A DNA stretch of 7,862 bases, from NCBI GenBank assembly GCA_023409795.1, contig JAEYQX010000212.1:1-7862 (forward strand), in the 5' to 3' direction. Position numbers and translations under genes: made by a program. Shown piece after piece: positions 1-6,506 of this stretch; position 1 is the stretch's first letter, and each line of letters starts with the position of its first letter. The notes under the pieces are model-generated. The model did no database searches. It was not told the origin of the DNA and was given only the letters and a program-made list of their open reading frames with translations. Source of the stretch: Pseudomonadota bacterium (GTDB lineage Bacteria > Pseudomonadota > Alphaproteobacteria > Caulobacterales > Caulobacteraceae).

Positions 1-891
1 CTTCATGTGCGGGCACATGTTGCACGGACCGACAAAGTCCACCTCGGGCACATCGCCCTTGATGTTCGACGCCATCGAGCACTCGGTGATCAACACCACC
101 TTGGCCGGACGCTTGTTCTCGACATAGGAGATCATCGCCGCGGTCGATCCGGCAAAGTCCGCCGCCTGCAGGATTTCTTCAGGGCATTCGGGGTGGGCCA
201 GGACCTCGGCACCGGGCCAGGCGTCGCGCATGTCGGCAATGTCCTGGACGGTGAAGCGCTTGTGCACCTCGCAATGGCCGGCCCAGGCGATGATGCCGAT
301 GTCCGTCTGGGCGGCGACATTGCGCGCCAGGTATTCGTCGGGGATCAGGATGACCTTGTCCACGCCCCATTCTCTGGCCGCCCATTCCACCACCTGCACG
401 GCATTGGCGCTGGTGCAGCAGATGTCGGTCTCGGCCTTCACATCGGCAGTCGTGTTCACATAGGTGACGACCGGCAGGCCCGGATAGCGCTGCTTGATCA
501 GGCGCACATCCTCGCCCGTGATGGACGAGGCCAGCGAGCAGCCTGCCAGCAGGTCGGGGATCAGCACCGTCTTTTCCGGGCTGAGGATCTTCGACGTCTC
601 GGCCATGAAGTGGACGCCCGCCTGGACGATCACCTTGGCGTCAACCTTGGCCGCTTCCTTGGCCAGGGCCAGGCTGTCGCCCACGAAATCGCCCACCCCG
701 TGGAAAATGTCGGGCGTCATGTAGTTGTGGGCCAGGATGACGGCGTCGCGCTCTTTCTTCAGGCGGTTGATCTCGGCGATCAGCTCCGCCTGGCGCGGCC
801 ATTCCAGCGGGGTGGTGTGGTCCTTGACCTTCTCCCACACGGCCGCCGTTTCCGCCGCCACTTCCTTGCTCAGGCCGAAACCGTCCGCCAT
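1..891 (-). CDS. nadA: Quinolinate synthase NadA (C-terminus cut by window edge)
   Basis: NadA condenses iminoaspartate with dihydroxyacetone phosphate to give quinolinate, the precursor of NAD, using a [4Fe-4S] cluster in the cytoplasm. The 297 residues read here contain three cysteines at the spacing of the known cluster ligands: C118 in GCSLA, C207 in GHCEVH and C293 in CNMCPHMK. Active-site residues known in the family also fit: H55 and Y57 in AHNYM, Y144 and N146 in TYVNTTADVKA, and H210 three residues after C207. The reading frame runs off position 1 right after CPHMK, so roughly the last 50 to 70 residues are outside the window; nothing suggests a real truncation. The ATG at 889-891 is supported by a good AGGAG 6 bases upstream. 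The gene diverges from ilvA. In many alphaproteobacteria nadA is followed by nadB and nadC, which would lie beyond position 1. The long plus-strand frame over it is a shadow. Confidence 0.97.
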   Translation of the reverse strand, partial: MADGFGLSKEVAAETAAVWEKVKDHTTPLEWPRQAELIAEINRLKKERDAVILAHNYMTPDIFHGVGDFVGDSLALAKEAAKVDAKVIVQAGVHFMAETSKILSPEKTVLIPDLLAGCSLASSITGEDVRLIKQRYPGLPVVTYVNTTADVKAETDICCTSANAVQVVEWAAREWGVDKVILIPDEYLARNVAAQTDIGIIAWAGHCEVHKRFTVQDIADMRDAWPGAEVLAHPECPEEILQAADFAGSTAAMISYVENKRPAKVVLITECSMASNIKGDVPEVDFVGPCNMCPHMK

Positions 892-894
892 CAA

Positions 895-903
895 CCTCTC
901 CTC
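895..903 (-). promoter_or_regulatory. nadA ribosome binding site
   Basis: On the minus strand GAGGAGAGG ends three bases before the nadA ATG. Its AGGAG core (898-902) is spaced 6 bases from the start codon, which fixes the start at 891. Confidence 0.75.
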
Positions 904-908
904 AGACC

Positions 909-931
909 CTTATGCTCACTTTTAGCATAAG
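909..931. promoter_or_regulatory. Perfect inverted repeat upstream of nadA, probable repressor operator
   Basis: CTTATGCT (909-916) and AGCATAAG (924-931) are exact reverse complements separated by 7 bases (CACTTTT). The element is AT-rich in a very GC-rich region and lies 17 bases upstream of the nadA ATG. It would sit at or just downstream of the transcription start if the promoter proposed at 940-967 is right, a classic position for a repressor. Known biology: NAD synthesis genes of several alphaproteobacteria are predicted to be controlled by NadQ (COG4111), and other bacteria use NrtR or NiaR. I infer a NadQ-like operator, but I cannot compare it with the published motif here. An RNA hairpin in the nadA leader is the alternative; there is no T tract after it on the minus strand. 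Confidence 0.6.
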
Positions 932-939
932 TCGGATAT

Positions 940-967
940 ACAATAGGCCTTCCTTCGGCTGACGCAA
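940..967 (-). promoter_or_regulatory. Candidate nadA promoter
   Basis: On the minus strand TTGCGT (962-967) and TATTGT (940-945) are separated by 16 bases and resemble housekeeping -35 and -10 boxes (each 4 of 6 or so). Transcription would begin around 930-934, at the edge of the inverted repeat at 909-931. The match is weak and not unique. Confidence 0.33.
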
Positions 968-1029
968 GGTCAAACCCTCGCAGGGCCCTGCTGGAGCGCC
1001 AGACACGCGCCGGGCCGAATATTCATGCC

Positions 1030-1058
1030 TCGACAGGGCGGAAACGGCGGCATATTCG
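1030..1058 (+). promoter_or_regulatory. Candidate ilvA promoter
   Basis: TCGACA (1030-1035, one mismatch to TTGACA) and TATTCG (1053-1058, a weak -10) are 17 bases apart. This would give a leader of about 33 bases before the GTG at 1099. The -10 box lies in the right arm of an imperfect inverted repeat (1016-1029 with 1049-1058), so regulation at this site is possible. Sequence match only. Confidence 0.33.
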
Positions 1059-1098
1059 ACACGCACCATCCCCATCACGCCTGACTGACAGACAAATC

Positions 1099-2607
1099 GT
1101 GCAAGAAACCGTCCGCCGCATCCTGACCGCCCGCGTCTATGACGTGGCCGAGGAAACCCCGCTTGACCCCATGCCGCGCCTGTCGGCCCGCGTGGAGCGT
1201 CCGGTCCTGCTCAAGCGCGAGGACCTGCAGCCGGTGTTCAGCTTCAAGCTGCGCGGAGCCTACAACCGCATCGCCCAGCTGACCGACGACGAACTGGAAA
1301 AGGGCGTCATCTGCGCGTCCGCTGGCAACCACGCCCAGGGGGTCGCCCTGTCGGCGGCCCGGCGCGGCATCCGCTCGACCATCGTCATGCCCACGACCAC
1401 CCCCGGCATCAAGGTCAGTGCGGTCAAGGCCCTGGGCGGTCAAGTCGTCCTGCACGGCGACAGCTTCGATGACGCCTATGCCCACGCCCGCCAGCTGGAG
1501 GCTGAAACGGGGGCCACCTTCGTCCACCCCTTTGACGACCCCCATGTCATCGCGGGCCAGGGCACGATCGGGCTGGAAATCCTGCGCCAATATTCCGAAC
1601 CGCTCGACGCCGTCTTCATCCCCATCGGCGGCGGGGGCCTTGCCGCCGGCGTCGCCGCCATCATCCGCTTCCTGCGCCCGGAGACAAAGATCATCGGCGT
1701 CGAACCCGCCGAGGCCCCGTCCATGAAGGCCGCCATCGAAACGGGGGAAGTCACCACACTGGATCAGGTCGGCCTGTTCGCCGACGGCGTGGCCGTGCGC
1801 CGGGTCGGCGACGAGACCTTCCGCCTGTGCCGCGACCTGCTGGACGAGATCGTGCTGGTGGACACCGACGCCATCTGCGCCGCCGTAAAGGACATCTTCG
1901 ACGATGTCCGCGCCATCGCCGAGCCCTCCGGTGCCGTGGCCCTGGCCGGGCTGAAGATCTGGGCGCGGCGCAATCCGGGGACCGGGGCCCTGGCGGCCAT
2001 CAACTCAGGGGCCAATGTCAACTTCGACCGCCTGCGCCACGTCGCCGAACGGGCCCAGATCGGCTTGGGCACCGAGGCGCTTCTGGCGGTCTCCATGCCT
2101 GACGACCGCGCCGCCTACCACCGCTTCCTCAACAGCCTGCAGGGCCGCTCGATCACCGAGTTCAACTATCGCTTCAGCGGCGACGGCACGGCCCAGATCT
2201 TTGTCGGCGTGGCCCTGCGCGAAGGGCCATCGGAGCGCTACGACCTGTGCGCCAGCCTGCGCGCCGCCGGCTATGGCGTCGAGGACATGAGCGACAACGA
2301 GATCGCCAAGCTGCACGTCCGCTACATGGTCGGCGGTCGCGCCCCCGCCTTGAGTGGCGAGCGCCTGTTCCGCTTTGAGTTCCCCGAGCGGCCGGGGGCC
2401 TTCCTCAAATTCATGAACAGCCTGCAGCCCGCCTGGAACCTGACGCTCTTCCACTATCGCAACCACGGCGACGACGTGGGCCGGGTGCTGGCCGGCATCC
2501 ATGCCCCCGAAGGCGAGCATGACGCCGTCACCGCAGCGCTGGACACCCTGGGCTACCCCTATGTCGAGGAGACCATGAACCCGGCCGCCCGGCTGTTCCT
2601 GGCCTAA
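1099..2607 (+). CDS. ilvA: Threonine dehydratase, biosynthetic (threonine ammonia-lyase)
   Basis: This PLP enzyme deaminates threonine to 2-oxobutanoate, the committed step toward isoleucine. At 502 residues it is close to the E. coli IlvA length (about 514) and matches its two-part layout. The N-terminal catalytic domain (about 1-325) has the PLP lysine K50 in SFKLRGAYN, SAGNHAQG at 74-81, the phosphate-binding GGGGLA at 177-182, EPSGA at 275-279 and SGANVNF at 303-309. The C-terminal region (about 326-502) holds two ACT-like regulatory domains, with TEFNYRF near 353-359, HVRYMVGGR at 406-414 and FEFPERPGAF at 426-435. These domains point to allosteric feedback, by isoleucine in the known family, rather than the short catabolic TdcB form. 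The start is GTG; no upstream in-frame ATG fits and the first ATG downstream would remove conserved sequence. No clear Shine-Dalgarno is visible. It diverges from nadA, and its stop directly abuts the next gene's stop. Confidence 0.97.
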   Translation: MQETVRRILTARVYDVAEETPLDPMPRLSARVERPVLLKREDLQPVFSFKLRGAYNRIAQLTDDELEKGVICASAGNHAQGVALSAARRGIRSTIVMPTTTPGIKVSAVKALGGQVVLHGDSFDDAYAHARQLEAETGATFVHPFDDPHVIAGQGTIGLEILRQYSEPLDAVFIPIGGGGLAAGVAAIIRFLRPETKIIGVEPAEAPSMKAAIETGEVTTLDQVGLFADGVAVRRVGDETFRLCRDLLDEIVLVDTDAICAAVKDIFDDVRAIAEPSGAVALAGLKIWARRNPGTGALAAINSGANVNFDRLRHVAERAQIGLGTEALLAVSMPDDRAAYHRFLNSLQGRSITEFNYRFSGDGTAQIFVGVALREGPSERYDLCASLRAAGYGVEDMSDNEIAKLHVRYMVGGRAPALSGERLFRFEFPERPGAFLKFMNSLQPAWNLTLFHYRNHGDDVGRVLAGIHAPEGEHDAVTAALDTLGYPYVEETMNPAARLFLA

Positions 2608-3009
2608 TCAGACGGCATCAATCGCCCGGATGATGTCCTCGGTCGTGCGGCCGGTCAGGGTCTTGGTGATCTCGCACAGGATCGCGTCCTCGACCTCCTT
2701 GTGCCAGTGCTTGCGCAGCTCGCCCATGGTCTTGGGCGAGGCGATCACCACCAGCTTGTCGAACCGGTTCTTGAGCGCCCAGTTGTTCAGCACCTGGGCC
2801 ACGCTCATGGCATGGCCATCCTCGGCCTGGGTGTCATTGTCGGGATTGGCCCCGGTGGAGATCCGGCCGGGCGAGCCAACGACGCGATCTTCCAGGGGCG
2901 GGGTTTCCAGAGCCTTCAGCTGCACATCTACAGCCGTTCCCTCATTGCGAAACAGGGACAGTTTTTCGCCATCCACCACGGCGACAAGGGCGTTCGACGG
3001 CAGATTCAT
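2608..3009 (-). CDS. Host attachment family protein (Host_attach, PF10116 type)
   Basis: A 133-residue soluble protein with no signal peptide or membrane segment. The opening NALVAVVDGEKLSLFRNEG, the central acidic, Asp/Gly-rich loop (about 44-66) and the C-terminal part (FDKLVVIASPKTMGELRKHW, then ITKTLTGRTTEDI) match the pattern of the small proteins annotated 'required for attachment to host cells'. That name comes from plant-associated bacteria, and the biochemical role is unclear. The fold is thought to be related to the bacterial relatives of archaeal/eukaryotic release factor domains, so a ribosome- or RNA-related role is as likely as attachment. I chose the ATG at 3007-3009 because AAGGAG stands 6 bases upstream. 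The frame is open to an ATG at 3099, but those 30 residues lack conservation and a ribosome site. Its stop codon (2608-2610) touches the ilvA stop (2605-2607) with no spacer. Confidence 0.85.
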   Translation of the reverse strand: MNLPSNALVAVVDGEKLSLFRNEGTAVDVQLKALETPPLEDRVVGSPGRISTGANPDNDTQAEDGHAMSVAQVLNNWALKNRFDKLVVIASPKTMGELRKHWHKEVEDAILCEITKTLTGRTTEDIIRAIDAV

Positions 3010-3015
3010 AAGGGT

Positions 3016-3021
3016 CTCCTT
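3016..3021 (-). promoter_or_regulatory. Ribosome binding site deciding the host attachment protein start
   Basis: AAGGAG on the minus strand, 6 bases before the ATG at 3009. It is strong and supports the 133-residue form over the 163-residue extension. Confidence 0.75.
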
Positions 3022-3193
3022 CCAAGCTTTCCCCACCTGGACACAACGCCCCCACATCCAAACCGTTCTCGGCCTCCCTGCCTGCGTGAAAACCCTCATG
3101 GGGCTTGACCCACGGCAGGTCCAGCCATACCGGCATTATGCCCAAGCTCGGTTTCGTCGCGGCGGTTGCCCGCCCAGTCAGGTTGAAAGTCCC

Positions 3194-3436
3194 ATGTCCG
3201 CCAAGCCCTCTCCCCGGACACTGCTGCTGGCCCAGATCATCACCACCTTCTTCATCTCCCTGGTGATGTCGGGGCTGATGGGTGCGATGAACAAGGGCGT
3301 CAACCTCAACTGGCTGATGTCCTGGCCGCGCGACTGGATCGTGGTCTGGCCGGTGGTCTTTATCCTGGTGCGCGCCTTTGGCCCGCTGGGCCTGAAGATG
3401 GCCGCCGCCATCGAGCGCCGCCGCCTGGCCCCCTGA
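3194..3436 (+). CDS. Small two-helix membrane protein, DUF2798 type
   Basis: An 80-residue protein with a short basic N-terminus (MSAKPSPR) and two hydrophobic stretches, about residues 9-31 and 46-66. They are joined by a loop containing NKGVNLNWLMSWPRDW. It ends in a basic tail (ERRRLAP), which suggests both ends face the cytoplasm. This pattern resembles DUF2798, a family of about 75-85 residues with two helices and no known function. The ATG at 3194 was chosen because the protein then begins just before the first helix. The same frame is open far upstream, but that part overlaps the host attachment gene antisense and is not protein-like. The ribosome site is weak (AGG about 11 bases upstream). 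It is divergent from the host attachment gene, with a 184-base gap in which I see only a lone TTGACC (3105-3110) and no matching -10. The family call is from memory of sequence style. Confidence 0.75.
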   Translation: MSAKPSPRTLLLAQIITTFFISLVMSGLMGAMNKGVNLNWLMSWPRDWIVVWPVVFILVRAFGPLGLKMAAAIERRRLAP

Positions 3437-3455
3437 AGCCGCCTGGCCCCCTGAA
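3420..3455 (+). repeat. 18-bp tandem duplication across the stop codon
   Basis: The unit GCCGCCTGGCCCCCTGAA occurs twice in direct succession (3420-3437 and 3438-3455) with no mismatch. Each copy carries the TGA; the first ends the DUF2798-type gene, and the second is in the same frame because 18 is a multiple of three. It looks like a recent slippage duplication. Confidence 0.9.
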
Positions 3456-3479
3456 CCTGCCGGCCTGATCCCCGCACGG

Positions 3480-3518
3480 GACGAAGGCCGCGACGGCCCG
3501 TCATGGCGTCTTTTCTTT
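3480..3518 (+). terminator. Terminator-like hairpin after the DUF2798-type gene
   Basis: GACG (3480-3483) pairs with CGTC (3499-3502), and GGCCG (3486-3490) with CGGCC (3494-3498). The loop is CGA, with a 2-base AA bulge on the left arm. The T-rich stretch TCTTTTCTTT follows at about 3509-3518, six bases past the stem. This is consistent with an intrinsic terminator separating the gene ending at 3436 from the peptidase gene at 3560. The offset T stretch makes it imperfect. Confidence 0.45.
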
Positions 3519-3544
3519 CGGCAATTTCCCCGGCAAGCTGAGCC

Positions 3545-3553
3545 AAAGGGGAG
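3545..3553 (+). promoter_or_regulatory. Ribosome binding site deciding the M14 peptidase start
   Basis: AAAGGGGAG ends 6 bases before the ATG at 3560-3562. This favours the ATG over the in-frame TTG at 3554, which would overlap the end of the ribosome site. Confidence 0.7.
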
Positions 3554-3559
3554 TTGTTC

Positions 3560-6205
3560 ATGTTGCATTCTGTATCCGCGCGCCCGCTGCTGGCGCTGGC
3601 TTTTGCCCTGGCTGCCGCCAGCCCGGTCCTGGCCCAGTCGGCACCGCTGCCGCAGCTGGAAAACGTGGTCGGCCACGCGCCCGGGCAAAGGGTGACGGCC
3701 CCTGCGGATGTCCTGCGTTATTTCGAGGCGCTGAAGGCCGCTGCGCCGGACCGGATGGTCATGGGCGACTATGGCCGCACCTGGGAAGGCCGCACCCTGC
3801 CGTGGGCCGCCGTCGGCAGCCCGGCCAACATTGCCCGCCTGGACCAGATCAAGGCCAACAGCCGCGCCCTGGCCGATCCGCGCCGCACCTCGCCCGAACA
3901 GGCCCGCGCCATCATCGCCGATATGCCCGCCATCGTCTGGATGGCCTATTCGGTCCACGGCGATGAGATCAGCCCGGCGGATGCCGCCCTGGTGGCCGCG
4001 CGCCGCCTGATGGACGCCCAGGACGCCGAGGCCCAGGGCTGGCTGCAGAATGTGGTCGTGGTCTTTGTCCCGACCCAGAATCCCGATGGCCGCCAGCGCT
4101 TTGTCAGCAGCTATGAAGCCAGCCTGGGCGACCGCCCCAATCCCGATGGCCTGTCGGCCGAGCGCGACCAGCCCTGGCCGGGCGGGCGCTTCAACCACAA
4201 CCTGTTCGACCTGAACCGCGACTGGTTCATCCAGACCCAGCCCGAGACCCAGGGCCACGCTGCCCTGATCCGCGAATGGCGGCCCCAGGTGGTGGTCGAT
4301 TCCCATGAGATGGGCACCGACTCCAGCTTCTTCTTCCCGCCCGAGGCCGACCCGCTGAACCCGTGGATCTATCCGGCCATCCTGGACGCACGCGAGCGGT
4401 TTGGCCGCAACAACGCCCGCCACTTTGACCGCGCGGGACTGGATTACTTCACGCGTGAGGTCTTTGACGCCTTCTATCCGGGCTATGGCGACGGCTGGCC
4501 GGCCTATCTGGGCGCGGTCTCCATGACCTATGAGCAGGCCTCGGCGCGGGGCCTGGCGGCCAGGCGTTCCGATGGCCGGGTGATGACCTATGCCGAGACG
4601 GTCCAGGGCCACCTGACCGCCACCCTGGCCACCATCGAGACCGCCGCGCGCGACCGCGAAGCCCTGCTCAATGACTTCCACGCCTTCCACCGCGATGGCG
4701 TGGCCAATGGCCGGGGCGTCTATGTCATCGCCCGCAGCCGGGCGGCAGACCCGGCGGCTGCGGACAAGCTGGCGGGCCTCCTGGTGCGCTCCAACATCGA
4801 GGTGGGCCAGGCCACCGGCAGCTTCAGCCTGTGCGGCCAGGCCTATCAGGCGGGCGACTATGTCGTGAACCTCTCCCAGCCGCAGCGCCGCATGGCCGAG
4901 ACCCTGCTGGCCCGCGACGTCCCGCTGGATCCCCGCTTCCTGGCCGAGCAGGAGGCCCGCCGGGCGCGGGGCCTGCCGGACGAGATCTATGACCTGACCG
5001 GCTGGTCGATGCCCCTGCTGTTTAACGTCCCGACCCTGAAATGCGCCACCGTGCCCGGCGTGCAGACGACGGCCGTGGGGCCCGAGCTGGTCCGCCCCGT
5101 CGCCGTGGCCGGCAGCGACGCCACCTATGGCTATGCCATCCATCCGGGCACGGCGGGCCTGCGGTTCCTGACCGCCGCCCTGGCCGAGGGCCTGAGCCTG
5201 CGCTCCATCGAGGAGCCCTTCACCCTGGACGGCAAGGCCTATCCCGGTGGCTCCTTCATCCTGACCCGCGCCGGGGCACCGACTGACCTGGATGAGCGGG
5301 TGCGCCGCCTCGCCTCGGCCAGCGGGGCCCAGGTCACGGCCCTGGCCACCTCATGGGTGTCGAGCGGCCCAAGCGTCGGCTCCAGCCAGGCCAGCCTGAT
5401 CAGGGCCCCGCGCGTGGCCATGGCCTGGGACAGCCCGACGGACCCGGAATCGGCCGGCTCGATCCGCCATATCCTGGAGCGCGAATACAACTGGCCCGTC
5501 ACCCCGGTGCGCACCTCGCGCCTGTCGGGGGCTGACCTCAGCGCCTACCAGGTCCTGATCCTGCCGTCGGGCGGCAACTACAGCCGCCTGCTGGGCGAGG
5601 CGGGCGTGGCCAACCTGAAGGCCTGGGTCGAGAGTGGCGGCGTGCTGATCAGCGTCGGCTCCGGCAGCCGCCTGCTGGCCGACCCCAAGGCGGGCCTGCT
5701 GGCCAGCCGCCGCGAGGGGGCCGTGCCGCGCGACGGTGACGACACGGCCGAGGGCTCGGCCGGCACCGTGCCCGGCCGCGAGATCAACTCGGACGAGGCC
5801 TATCTGGAACTGACCACCCACCGCACCGGCTCGCCCGATTCCGTCGCCGGCGTCCTGGCCCGGGCCATCGTCGACCAGGAGCACTGGCTGGGTGCGGGCG
5901 TGGCCAGCGAGGTCAGCGTCATGGTGCGCGGCTCGGACATCTATTCCCCGCTGACCCGCGAGCAGGGGGCCAATGTCGTGCGCTTTGCCAGCGCCGACCA
6001 GCTGCTGGACTCGGGCCAGCTGTGGGACGAGAACCGCCGCCAGCTGGCCTACAAGCCGGTGGCCATGGCCTCGCCCCTGGGCCGGGGCCAGGTGGTCGCC
6101 TTTACCCAGGACGTGACCATGCGCGCCTTCCTGGAAGGCCTGAAGCCGCTGTTCCTCAATGCCGTCTTCCGCGGTCCGGCCCACACCTCGGGCCAGCACA
6201 ACTGA
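3560..6205 (+). CDS. Exported M14-family zinc metallopeptidase with C-terminal GATase-like domain
   Basis: An 881-residue exported peptidase. The signal peptide is residues 1-25: R8, then a hydrophobic core LLALAFALAAA and PVLA before QS; there is no lipobox cysteine, so it is probably periplasmic or secreted. The M14 carboxypeptidase fold (about 45-370) has zinc ligands H133 and E136 in SVHGDEIS and H249 in VVDSHEMG. The substrate-binding pair N219-R220 lies in FDLNRDWF and the likely catalytic glutamate E325 in SMTYEQA, so it should be active. A middle region (about 380-600) ends in a Ser-rich linker near 600-612. The last part (about 615-870) resembles the class I glutamine amidotransferase fold seen in many large M14 proteins (VLILPSGGNYSRL, GGVLISVGSGS). 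The whole protein has only C425 and C495, both outside that domain, so amidotransferase activity is impossible there; the two could form a disulfide. Substrate is unknown, and peptide or cell-wall peptide trimming is plausible. No clear promoter of its own. Confidence 0.94.
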   Translation: MLHSVSARPLLALAFALAAASPVLAQSAPLPQLENVVGHAPGQRVTAPADVLRYFEALKAAAPDRMVMGDYGRTWEGRTLPWAAVGSPANIARLDQIKANSRALADPRRTSPEQARAIIADMPAIVWMAYSVHGDEISPADAALVAARRLMDAQDAEAQGWLQNVVVVFVPTQNPDGRQRFVSSYEASLGDRPNPDGLSAERDQPWPGGRFNHNLFDLNRDWFIQTQPETQGHAALIREWRPQVVVDSHEMGTDSSFFFPPEADPLNPWIYPAILDARERFGRNNARHFDRAGLDYFTREVFDAFYPGYGDGWPAYLGAVSMTYEQASARGLAARRSDGRVMTYAETVQGHLTATLATIETAARDREALLNDFHAFHRDGVANGRGVYVIARSRAADPAAADKLAGLLVRSNIEVGQATGSFSLCGQAYQAGDYVVNLSQPQRRMAETLLARDVPLDPRFLAEQEARRARGLPDEIYDLTGWSMPLLFNVPTLKCATVPGVQTTAVGPELVRPVAVAGSDATYGYAIHPGTAGLRFLTAALAEGLSLRSIEEPFTLDGKAYPGGSFILTRAGAPTDLDERVRRLASASGAQVTALATSWVSSGPSVGSSQASLIRAPRVAMAWDSPTDPESAGSIRHILEREYNWPVTPVRTSRLSGADLSAYQVLILPSGGNYSRLLGEAGVANLKAWVESGGVLISVGSGSRLLADPKAGLLASRREGAVPRDGDDTAEGSAGTVPGREINSDEAYLELTTHRTGSPDSVAGVLARAIVDQEHWLGAGVASEVSVMVRGSDIYSPLTREQGANVVRFASADQLLDSGQLWDENRRQLAYKPVAMASPLGRGQVVAFTQDVTMRAFLEGLKPLFLNAVFRGPAHTSGQHN

Positions 6206-6209
6206 GGGT

Positions 6210-6239
6210 TTGACAACCGGTTCGGCGGCAGGGTTTGCT
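6210..6239 (+). promoter_or_regulatory. Possible promoter for the small downstream gene
   Basis: A perfect TTGACA (6210-6215) lies just after the peptidase stop. With an 18-base spacer the -10 would be TTTGCT (6234-6239), only 3 of 6 matches. The small gene may use this promoter, or may simply be read through from the peptidase gene. Confidence 0.3.
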
Positions 6240-6266
6240 GGCGGGGTCGAAAGGGGGATCGGACCG

Positions 6267-6506
6267 ATGGCCTATTCCAGACCTCAGCCGCCGTCCGATG
6301 CGGGCGAGTGGACCCTGTTGCAGAGCCGGGCGGACCGGAACTTCTGGCAATGGGACCGCCAGACGCCGCGGGGCGTGCTGAGCCGTTTCGTCATCCTGCG
6401 TGACCGTGAACGGCTCGACTTCGACACCTTCGACGAGGCCGAAGCCCTGTTCGAGGCGATGGAGCCCGAAGCCAGCGCCGCGCGCCTCGACATCCCCGGC
6501 CTCTAG
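6267..6506 (+). CDS. Small acidic hypothetical protein (79 residues)
   Basis: I do not recognise this family. The 79-residue product is hydrophilic, with no signal peptide or membrane segment. Its first half is aromatic and basic (GEWTLLQSRADRNFWQWDR, then a probable strand SRFVILRDRERLDF). Its second half is an acidic helix (DTFDEAEALFEAMEPEA). A strand-rich N-terminus followed by a helix suggests a small folded domain rather than a random frame, and the codons are GC-rich at third positions like the neighbours. The start is the ATG at 6267; AGGGGG about 9 bases upstream may act as ribosome site. The frame is open back to an ATG at 6159 inside the peptidase gene, but the extra 36 residues are low-complexity and overlap coding sequence. 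It follows the peptidase by 61 bases on the same strand. It converges on the symporter gene with 18 bases between stops, within a hairpin. Confidence 0.62.
   Translation: MAYSRPQPPSDAGEWTLLQSRADRNFWQWDRQTPRGVLSRFVILRDRERLDFDTFDEAEALFEAMEPEASAARLDIPGL

Noticed and set aside
7..930. 307-residue plus-strand frame antisense to nadA
   Set aside because: It is the mirror of a certain NadA reading; the translation is His, Arg, Gly and Asp rich with no family pattern, as expected for antisense frames in GC-rich DNA.
1025..1084. A 19-codon leader peptide upstream of ilvA ending in THHPHHA
   Set aside because: The His run recalls his-operon leaders, but the downstream gene is for isoleucine synthesis. 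The frame has no Ile, Val, Leu or Thr run and no ribosome site, and no terminator/antiterminator pair is visible.
3010..3099. N-terminal extension of the host attachment protein to an ATG at 3099
   Set aside because: The added 30 residues look like translated intergenic sequence, and the strong AAGGAG at 3016-3021 serves the ATG at 3009.
4079..4151. 13-bp direct repeat (AATCCCGATGGCC) exactly 60 bp apart in the peptidase gene
   Set aside because: Both copies encode NPDG; the first is the common M14 motif and the surrounding residues differ, so shared codon use explains it better than a duplication.
2942..5143. 733-residue minus-strand open frame
   Set aside because: It runs across three genes antisense to the peptidase, with low-complexity Gly, Ala, Gln and His sequence and no ribosome site or domain.
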